A DNA stretch of 58,597 nucleotides from Comamonadaceae bacterium. Its GTDB lineage: Bacteria; Pseudomonadota; Gammaproteobacteria; Burkholderiales; Burkholderiaceae_C. The notes under the pieces were generated by a model. That model saw nothing but the letters and a program-made list of their open reading frames with translations. It made no database searches and had not been told where the DNA came from. Shown here piece by piece: positions 8,311 through 14,709 of the stretch (its first letter is position 1; each line of letters opens with the position of its first letter). The stretch is from the NCBI GenBank assembly GCA_947479935.1, contig CANKBG010000014.1:1-58597 (forward strand), read 5' to 3'. A program made the position numbers and the translations under genes.

Positions 8311-9493
8311 ACCCACCAAGCAACTGCCCGAACTGGGCGCAGCGTTGCTCAGTGCGGCCATGGCATTGCCGTGTGTCATGATTGCAGCGCATGCCGAAAG
8401 TGCACCTGAAAAAGGCACGCTCAGTTTTAAGTACTTGAACTACAAAGAAAGTCAGCAAGTTAGCAATGATGCACTAAGCGGCTATGGACGGGCTGATAGC
8501 AAGTCGGGCGCTTCGGCGTTTGACGATCGAATTCGCGTCAAAGCATCTGCCAGCAGTTTGGTCGTGCCACTCAATTCTGAATGGTCTATGTCGGGCACGC
8601 TCATCACCGACAGTATCTCAGGGGCATCACCGGCTTATCACACGCAATCATTGTCTGGCATGAAAGATTTTCGCCGGGCCGTAGACACATCCCTAACCCG
8701 TTACTTGCCCAACGGGACTCTCACGGTTGGCATGAGTCATTCAGGTGAAAACGATTATGTGTCGCGAGCTGCATCCTTGATTGCCACAAAGTCTTCGGAG
8801 AATAAAAATACCACTTGGACAGCTGGTATGGGTATCAACCGAGATCAAATCAATCCAGCCAATCAAATTGTGTTCAATGAAACCAAACGCAGTGCTGAGA
8901 TTTTGTTGGGCGTGACTCAAGTGGTCACAATGAACGACATCGTGCAATTCAATGTGGGTTATTACAAGGGCAATGGTTATTTTTCAGACCCCTACAAAAT
9001 TTACGACGAACGGCCCAGAGACAGAACGCAGCAAAAATTGCAGTCGCGCTGGAATCATCACTTCAATGAACTGAACGGCACCTCGCGGTTGGCTTACCGA
9101 TACTACAGTGACAGTTGGGGCATACGCTCGCACACTCTTGACGCAGAGTGGGTTCAGCAATTTGCCAATGGCTGGAGTGCTGCACCTGCGCTTCGTTATT
9201 ACACGCAAACTGCTGCCAAATTTTATGTTGAAGTTGATCCAAGCTTGACGCCTTTCCCTGCCAGTCCGCAGCCCAATGCGCTTTACTTCTCTGAAGACCA
9301 ACGCATGAGCGCATTTGGCGGTTTAACGATGGGTATGAAACTTACCAAGCAGTTGAATCTTGACACCAAGGTGGATGTGAAGTTTGAACAGTATGCTCAG
9401 AAGGGCGTTTGGATTTTTTCAGGCACCGGTAGCAAAGGCTTAGCGCCGTTTTATGCGCGCAGTCTTCAGATAGGTATCTCACATTCATTCTAA
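8297..9493 (+). CDS. DUF3570 predicted outer-membrane beta-barrel protein
   Basis: This protein of about 398 residues belongs to the DUF3570 family. The frame opens earlier, but a GTG at 8297 with GGGGGGAG six bases upstream gives a sensible signal peptide (AALLSAAMALPCVM, cleavage near AHAES), so I use it. It overlaps the DUF4266 stop by 14 bases. The mature protein alternates short polar and aromatic strands (FKYLNYK, RLAYRYYSDSWG, LRYYTQTA) and ends in Phe (IGISHSF), as expected for a Bam-assembled outer-membrane barrel. Function is unknown. Its stop overlaps the apbE start by one base, which suggests translational coupling. Confidence 0.85.
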   Translation: MAATKPTKQLPELGAALLSAAMALPCVMIAAHAESAPEKGTLSFKYLNYKESQQVSNDALSGYGRADSKSGASAFDDRIRVKASASSLVVPLNSEWSMSGTLITDSISGASPAYHTQSLSGMKDFRRAVDTSLTRYLPNGTLTVGMSHSGENDYVSRAASLIATKSSENKNTTWTAGMGINRDQINPANQIVFNETKRSAEILLGVTQVVTMNDIVQFNVGYYKGNGYFSDPYKIYDERPRDRTQQKLQSRWNHHFNELNGTSRLAYRYYSDSWGIRSHTLDAEWVQQFANGWSAAPALRYYTQTAAKFYVEVDPSLTPFPASPQPNALYFSEDQRMSAFGGLTMGMKLTKQLNLDTKVDVKFEQYAQKGVWIFSGTGSKGLAPFYARSLQIGISHSF

Positions 9494-10422
9494 TGGTATC
9501 AAAATCTTTGCCATTGCAAATTCATCGCTTGTCATTCAAGGCGATGGGTAGCGCATGTGAAGTGGTGTTGGGATGTCCAACACAAAAAGAGGCTGAGTCT
9601 TTGGTAAAGTTGGCTATCGATGAAGTATTGCGCATTGAACACAAATACTCTCGCTACACTTCCGACTCCATAGTTTCACGTATCAATCAACAGGCAGGTC
9701 TAGCGCCTGTTAAGTGTGACGATGAGTCTTGGGCATTGTTTCAGTTTGCATCTCAACTCTATGAAAAAAGCGATGGCTTGTTTGACATAACTTCGGGAGT
9801 GCTGAGGCAGGCGTGGAATTTTCAAAAAACTGAAGTGCCAACCGCTGCAGAGTTAGAACGCTTGCTTCCCCTTGTTGCTTGGCAAAAAGTGGTGTTACAA
9901 GATCAAAGCATTGCCTTGCCTTTGACAGGTATGGAAGTGGATTTAGGTGGTTTTGGCAAAGAGTACGCGGCCGATCGAGCAGCGCATGTTCTCAAAGAAA
10001 AGGGCGCGACCAGCGGCTACGTTAATTTAGCAGGCGACATGCGTTTTCTTGGGCCAAAGCCTAATGGTGAACCATGGATGATTGGCATTCAAGATCCGCG
10101 AAAGCGTGGCCAAATAGTGGCCACTTTGCCCATGACACAAGGCGGCTTGGCTACTAGCGGCGACTATGAGCGTTATTTTGAATTGAATGGGCAGCGCTAC
10201 TGTCATGTATTGAATCCCATCACAGGACATCCCGTAAAGCATTGGCGTACAGTGAGTGTGACGGCGCCTGCTACGGTTGTGTCGGGTTGCACTTCCACCA
10301 TGGCCATGTTGAAGGAGGAGGACGGCCTGACGTTTTTGCAATCAACTGGTTTTGATTTTTTTGCCATTGATCAAAATGGCAAAGTACATGTGCGGCAAGA
10401 AACACAAGCTGCATTAAACTGA
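9493..10422 (+). CDS. ApbE-family FAD:protein FMN transferase, divergent active site
   Basis: This 309-residue ApbE homologue belongs to the family that attaches FMN covalently to Thr of exported proteins. Recognisable motifs are YSRYTSDSIVSRIN, VDLGGFGKEYAAD, GYVNLAGDM and the HVLNPITGHPV loop. Canonical enzymes have D-A-[LW]-[AS]-T near the end, where Asp and Thr bind the metal. This protein reads G-C-T-S-T (residues 265–269), so Thr is kept but Asp seems replaced by Gly. No clear lipoprotein or Sec signal is visible. Both ends overlap the neighbouring genes by one base. Whether it is catalytic, and which protein it would modify, is open. Confidence 0.88.
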   Translation: MVSKSLPLQIHRLSFKAMGSACEVVLGCPTQKEAESLVKLAIDEVLRIEHKYSRYTSDSIVSRINQQAGLAPVKCDDESWALFQFASQLYEKSDGLFDITSGVLRQAWNFQKTEVPTAAELERLLPLVAWQKVVLQDQSIALPLTGMEVDLGGFGKEYAADRAAHVLKEKGATSGYVNLAGDMRFLGPKPNGEPWMIGIQDPRKRGQIVATLPMTQGGLATSGDYERYFELNGQRYCHVLNPITGHPVKHWRTVSVTAPATVVSGCTSTMAMLKEEDGLTFLQSTGFDFFAIDQNGKVHVRQETQAALN

Positions 10423-10907
10423 TGCTTATGAAATTAAAGTCATTCCACTTTGTGTTGATCTCTTTGCTGATTCAGTCCACTCAAGTATGGGCTGTTGAAG
10501 CAGGAAAGCCGCTGCCTGAATTGGGATTGACGGAAATCCAAAAAACCAAGGGGCAATACATTTACATTGATTACTGGGCGTCTTGGTGCGGACCTTGCCG
10601 ACAATCTTTTCCTTGGATGAATGCGTTACAGGAAAAGTTGGGTCCAAAGGGTTTGAAAGTGGTGGCTGTCAACGTAGACGCCAAGCGTGCTGATGCAGAC
10701 AAGTTTTTGTCTCACACACCCGCTCAGTTCACCATTGCCTATGATCCTCTAGGTGAATCTGCAAAAAAGTTAGCCATCAAAACAATGCCTACTTCGATGT
10801 TGGTAAATCCTGAGGGGCGTATCCTTTTTGTGCATTCAGGGTTTAGAGCGGAAGAGATGAGGCAGCTTGAGGCTAAGATTGCAGCGGCTATGGTTGTTTC
10901 TAATTAA
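10422..10907 (+). CDS. TlpA-like periplasmic thioredoxin
   Basis: This 161-residue thioredoxin-fold protein has an N-terminal signal or anchor (FVLISLLIQS, likely cleavage after VWA) and the active site WASWCGPC with Cys56 and Cys59. The cis-Pro segment TMPTSMLV, typical of TlpA/ResA-like reductases, follows. It would work in the periplasm on disulphides of exported proteins. It is the last gene of the DUF4266–DUF3570–ApbE unit, with its start overlapping the apbE stop. Likely partners are the Cys-tailed lipoprotein or the barrel protein, which is inference from context. Confidence 0.9.
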   Translation: MLMKLKSFHFVLISLLIQSTQVWAVEAGKPLPELGLTEIQKTKGQYIYIDYWASWCGPCRQSFPWMNALQEKLGPKGLKVVAVNVDAKRADADKFLSHTPAQFTIAYDPLGESAKKLAIKTMPTSMLVNPEGRILFVHSGFRAEEMRQLEAKIAAAMVVSN

Positions 10908-10927
10908 TGTTGATCTGACCCCAATTA
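10905..10927 (+). repeat. CTGACCCCAATTA-type repeat element, copy 2
   Basis: Starting at the stop codon of the thioredoxin gene, the sequence contains TTGATCTGACCCCAATTA. It matches copy 1 over CTGACCCCAATTA in the same orientation, so the DUF4266 operon is bracketed by two direct copies about 2.85 kb apart. Confidence 0.6.
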
Positions 10928-10959
10928 TTATGCCAAGCAATTTCTGGAGATCTTCACGC

Positions 10960-13185
10960 ATGCGTCAATTATTGAAATGGAGTGGTCTGCTTTCAGTGGC
11001 GTTGCTGGCCTTCACTGGCCATGCTCAAACCAAATCAGCATATCGATTCGCAGGCGTAGAAGTTGCAGCACCCATGCCAGCACAAAACGTTCAAGACGTG
11101 TACTGGGGCAAGACAGTCGACGACCCCTATCGATTTTTGGAGCAAGTCAAAGACCCCGCCGTGGTTTCGTGGATGCGAGGCCAGGCAGATGCATCGGATG
11201 CAATCTTAAAACGATTACCAGGCCGTCAGTCCATCTTTAACACACTGAAAGAAAAGGATTTAGTAGGCGGTACGGTAATTTCTGGCATTCAAAGAACTGC
11301 AGGCAATCGTTGGTTTTATTTAAAACGGCTTCAAGGACAATCGCAAGCAACGTTAGTGTGGCGTGATGGTGTCAGTGGCGAAGAGAAATTGTTGGTAGAT
11401 CCAGAGTTATTCACCAAGGAAAAAGGCAAGCCCCACGCCATTCAAAGTTTTCATCCATCACCTGATGGCAAATTGATGGCTTATGGCATCCATGCTTCGG
11501 GTTCGGAAATTGGCAATATGTATGTTATCGATGTGGCCACAGGTCAGACCGTTATTTCGCCGATTGACCGTATTCGCTTTGCCAGTGTGAGTTGGCGTGA
11601 AAACAGTTCAGGTTTGTTTTTCTCGCGTTTGCGTCCAGGGTTTGAAAGCATGAAATCAACCGAACGTTTTGCAGATACAGGACGTTATTACCTGGATTTG
11701 AAACAGCCCAATCCCGATCATTTGATTTTCAATGCATCGATGTATCCACAACTCAAGCTGCCTTCGTTTGCGACAGGGGGTATTGCTGAGTTACCTGGTT
11801 CCGATCTTGCGGCCATGGTGATTTACTTTGGTGTGGATCGACGTTTGGCCATGTATGTAGCCAAGATGGACGATGTGTTGGCTGGCAAAGCCCAATGGCG
11901 TGAGGTGTTCAAGCAGTCTGATGACGTGCGCGAAGTGGACATGGGGCATGGTTTTGTGTACTTGCGCAGTGCGATGAATGCGCCGCGCTTTAAGGTGCTG
12001 AAGCTCAAAGTGCCTGAATTGAATTTATCCCAGGCTGAGACTTTGTTGCCAGAATCAGAGGGCGTACTGCGCTCAATGAGCATCTCAAAAGATGCTTTAT
12101 TTGTCACGCGCCGTGAAGGCGTGAATACGTCCTTGCTCAAAATTTCTGCAAATGGAAGTGTGGGTGTGAATATGCCTGCGCCTGTTCAAAAATTAAGCTT
12201 GCCTTTGGAGGGCAACGTTACTGTGATCGCCAGTCCAGACCACTCGGAGCTTGTTGTAGCCATCAGCAGTTGGACGCAGGCATTGCGTCGTTATGTGTAT
12301 TCAGCTGGTTCTGGTCAGCTTGTTCGTTTGAACTTGGCCCCCCCTGTTGAGCCTGTTCAAAAGGTGGAAATTGTGGCAAGAGAAGTGATGGTGCCCAGCC
12401 ACGATGGCGTGAAGGTGCCTGTGTCCATCATCATGCGGGCTGACGCTGTACTCAATGGTCAGAATCCCACCATCTTGTACGGCTACGGTGCTTATGGCAA
12501 TACTGAAGAACCGAGCCGAAGCACGGGGGTGATCACTTGGGTGGAACGGGGTGGTATTTACGCATTTGCCCATGTGCGCGGCGGTGGTGCGCTAGGCAGT
12601 CAGTGGCATGAAGCGGGGCACAAGACAACGAAGTACAACACATGGAAAGATGGTATTGCTGCTGCCGAATGGATGATTGCCCATGGCTATACGCGTGCTT
12701 CCAAATTGGGTATTTATGGTGGCAGTGCGGGTGGGATTTTTGTAGGACGAGCCATCACTGAACGGCCTGATTTGTTTGCAGTGGCTGTTCCTTCGGTGCC
12801 AGTGCTGGACATGGTGCGTTCTGAACAACGTGCCAATGGTGTTGCAAATATTCCAGAGTACGGTACCGTGAAAGTAGAGGCTGAGTTTCATGCTTTGTTG
12901 CGCAACAGCTCGTATCACTCCGTTAAGGATGGTATACGATACCCCGCCACCTTGCTGATGCATGGCGTCAATGATTCACGTGTCGATGTATGGCAGAGCT
13001 TGAAGTTTGCATCACGATTGGCCGATGCGCAAAAGGGTCAGCAGCCGGTACTTTTGCGCTTGGACTATGACGCTGGACATGGCGCAGGTTCTGGGTCTGA
13101 TCAGGCCATGCAGCGGACAGCAGATATGCAAGCTTTCATGCTTTGGCAAATGGGTGAGGTTGGATTTCAGGTGTTGGCGGATTAG
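10960..13185 (+). CDS. Prolyl oligopeptidase family serine peptidase (S9)
   Basis: This exported S9-family peptidase of about 741 residues cleaves peptides after proline in characterised relatives. I start at ATG 10960, which has GGAGA nine bases upstream and gives signal peptide MRQLLKWSGLLSVALLAFTG with cleavage near HAQ. An in-frame ATG at 10930 lies inside the repeat element and is less likely. A beta-propeller domain fills roughly residues 90–440. The C-terminal hydrolase domain has GGSAGG with Ser589, Asp672 in VNDSRV and His707 in DAGHGAG, so the triad looks intact. It lies between two repeat copies (10905 and 13246) and may have its own promoter. Confidence 0.92.
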   Translation: MRQLLKWSGLLSVALLAFTGHAQTKSAYRFAGVEVAAPMPAQNVQDVYWGKTVDDPYRFLEQVKDPAVVSWMRGQADASDAILKRLPGRQSIFNTLKEKDLVGGTVISGIQRTAGNRWFYLKRLQGQSQATLVWRDGVSGEEKLLVDPELFTKEKGKPHAIQSFHPSPDGKLMAYGIHASGSEIGNMYVIDVATGQTVISPIDRIRFASVSWRENSSGLFFSRLRPGFESMKSTERFADTGRYYLDLKQPNPDHLIFNASMYPQLKLPSFATGGIAELPGSDLAAMVIYFGVDRRLAMYVAKMDDVLAGKAQWREVFKQSDDVREVDMGHGFVYLRSAMNAPRFKVLKLKVPELNLSQAETLLPESEGVLRSMSISKDALFVTRREGVNTSLLKISANGSVGVNMPAPVQKLSLPLEGNVTVIASPDHSELVVAISSWTQALRRYVYSAGSGQLVRLNLAPPVEPVQKVEIVAREVMVPSHDGVKVPVSIIMRADAVLNGQNPTILYGYGAYGNTEEPSRSTGVITWVERGGIYAFAHVRGGGALGSQWHEAGHKTTKYNTWKDGIAAAEWMIAHGYTRASKLGIYGGSAGGIFVGRAITERPDLFAVAVPSVPVLDMVRSEQRANGVANIPEYGTVKVEAEFHALLRNSSYHSVKDGIRYPATLLMHGVNDSRVDVWQSLKFASRLADAQKGQQPVLLRLDYDAGHGAGSGSDQAMQRTADMQAFMLWQMGEVGFQVLAD

Positions 13186-13245
13186 GGGACATTGCTGAGC
13201 TTAGCCTTGCTACTCAACGCTTTGTCCAAAGAAATCCAGACAAAT

Positions 13246-13285
13246 TAATCTTGATCTGCCCCCAATTAAATGACCCCAATTAAAA
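13246..13285 (+). repeat. CTGACCCCAATTA-type repeat element, copy 3 (tandem)
   Basis: Two degenerate copies stand in tandem: TTGATCTGCCCCCAATTAAA, then TGACCCCAATTAAAAC. The second overlaps the last codons and stop of the minus-strand kinase gene (stop at 13280), so the element has been used as coding sequence there. Confidence 0.55.
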
Positions 13286-14179
13286 CTTCACAACTTGAAG
13301 AGCATTTGGAAGGCATGTGACTTGGATATGCGACGAGAAACCCAGTGTTTCGCCATCCGCGGCAACGGGCACCAAAGATGCGCAATGAATGGTAGCGTTT
13401 CTAAAGGCGCAGCTTTGAATGCGCGGGTGGCTCAAATGTTTCCCAAGCAACAAGCGTGGCAACATGAGCAGTGTTTGTAATTGGCCGAATGTGCCACCAA
13501 TGAGTAAATTAAATTTCCCATCGTTGATCAATGCGTGGGGCACTGCTGGCATGCCACCGCCATAAGTTGGCGTGTTGAGCGCAGAGGCCAACAGAGTGGC
13601 GCCTTCGTGGATTAAAAGGCCCTCAACTTCTACTTTTAAAAACCAATTTTTTAAATGTGCTAACTCACGCAAAGTGGCTAGCAAGTAGCGAGGTAGACCT
13701 CTTAAAAAATTGGGTCCAGCGAGTGCGCGATTGCCTACCGATGCATCAAATCCAACCGCTAAGCTGGAGTGAAAATAATGGATGGCTTTCTTGTCTAACT
13801 CTAAGCGACCTATATCAATGGCACTTGATGTTGCATGGAGGGCGTGCGCTAAGGCTTGTTGCCAAGACATGCGATGTAAACCCCAAGCACGCGCGCAGTC
13901 GTTGCCGCTGCCAAAGGGCACCAAGCCCACTTCATGGCCGCCATGGAGAAGCGCCGGCAGCATTTGATTCAACGTGCCATCACCGCCTACCACCACCACG
14001 CGTGTACGAGGTGGCAACTCGGATAGAAGAGTGAGAGCATTCTCAATGCTTTCAGGTGAGGCTATTTGAGGCTGTTCGCTTTTTGTTGGCATTGCTTCAC
14101 ACCATGCTTTTATAGGCAGCTTTAGCTTTCTAGCTTGGCCTCCTGCTGCATGTGGGTTGATCAGGATAAGCGCTTTCAT
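13280..14179 (-). CDS. Diacylglycerol/lipid kinase family protein
   Basis: This protein of about 299 residues has a DAGK-catalytic domain that phosphorylates a lipid or sphingoid-type alcohol using ATP. The frame opens 62 codons earlier, but the family start is clearly MKALILINPHAAGG at 14179. The nucleotide-binding motif VVVGGDGTLNQML and the PFGSGNDCARAWG motif are intact. The C-terminal half is the usual beta-sandwich (LLIHEGATLLASALN, GGMPAVPHA, DGKFNLLIGG). Physiological substrate is unknown. Its final codons lie within the CTGACCCC-type repeat, suggesting that the original 3' end was altered. Confidence 0.88.
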   Translation of the reverse strand: MKALILINPHAAGGQARKLKLPIKAWCEAMPTKSEQPQIASPESIENALTLLSELPPRTRVVVVGGDGTLNQMLPALLHGGHEVGLVPFGSGNDCARAWGLHRMSWQQALAHALHATSSAIDIGRLELDKKAIHYFHSSLAVGFDASVGNRALAGPNFLRGLPRYLLATLRELAHLKNWFLKVEVEGLLIHEGATLLASALNTPTYGGGMPAVPHALINDGKFNLLIGGTFGQLQTLLMLPRLLLGKHLSHPRIQSCAFRNATIHCASLVPVAADGETLGFSSHIQVTCLPNALQVVKF

Positions 14180-14247
14180 GCTTGTATTCTCTAAGCTTGT
14201 CTGCAAAAGTAAGACACGTGCAAACCCTGTTGTTTGAAAAATTGGCA

Positions 14248-14276
14248 TTGACACAAGCCTTATGCTTGTGTGTAAT
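14248..14276 (+). promoter_or_regulatory. Sigma-70 promoter of the decayed vapBC locus
   Basis: TTGACA (14248–14253) and TGTAAT (14271–14276) are separated by exactly 17 bases, a near-consensus housekeeping promoter. It lies 31 bases before the remnant vapB start. The promoter is better preserved than the genes it once served. Confidence 0.65.
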
Positions 14277-14283
14277 CTACACA
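14252..14283. promoter_or_regulatory. Two adjacent palindromes over the vapBC promoter, likely VapB operators
   Basis: CACAAGC-CTTAT-GCTTGTG (14252–14270) and TGTGTA-ATC-TACACA (14269–14283) are perfect palindromes that cover the promoter spacer and -10 box. VapB antitoxins usually repress their own operon through such palindromes, so this is probably the old autoregulatory site. Confidence 0.5.
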
Positions 14284-14306
14284 ACTTAATGTGTAGGCGT
14301 TCACAC

Positions 14307-14601
14307 ATGGCTACAAACTTAGCATTGGACGACCACTTGATTGAAGAAGCAAGAGTTGTTGTCATGTGTCAAAACACAAAAACAATTCGAAAATTTGCAG
14401 CAAATTCTCAGTGTATTTTCAGATGAGCCTCTCCGCAGCCAGGACTACGAGCAGGCGGCAAAATATTTCAACCAATGCCGATAGCGTGGCGTGCAAGGCT
14501 CGAACACTGATTTTTTAATTTGTGCGCTGTCATTGTCTAGAGGATGGCCTATCTACAGTCTTGACTGAGATTTTGAGCAATATCAAAAGCATTTGGCCTA
14601 A
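14307..14601 (+). pseudogene. Decayed vapBC toxin–antitoxin remnant
   Basis: The start encodes MATNLALDDHLIEEA, the typical N-terminus of a VapB antitoxin, then loses similarity (TKTIRKFAANSQ) and stops at 14426 after 39 codons. In a shifted frame from 14410, the C-terminal half of a VapC PIN-domain toxin is readable: DYEQAAKYFNQCR, GVQGSNTDFLICAL, GWPIYSLD and DFEQYQKHL. In-frame stops fall at 14482, 14566 and 14599. The middle of the operon (end of vapB and first half of vapC) is missing, so a deletion fused the two genes and stop codons followed. No functional toxin or antitoxin remains. The call rests on recognised motifs, not a database search. Confidence 0.72.
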
Positions 14602-14709
14602 AGCTTTATCTTGGGTAAGCTAAATAATCATAAATCTTGGTGTAAACCCGAGTCTCCAAGAAATTAGAATACAACTTATACCTTTGGCCCTTTCTCATTC
14701 GGAACCCTC

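Noticed and set aside
14180-14365. N-terminal extension of the lipid-kinase-like gene back to 14365
   Set aside because: It runs antisense through the vapBC promoter and relic, and the family N-terminus (LILINPHAAGG) begins at 14179.
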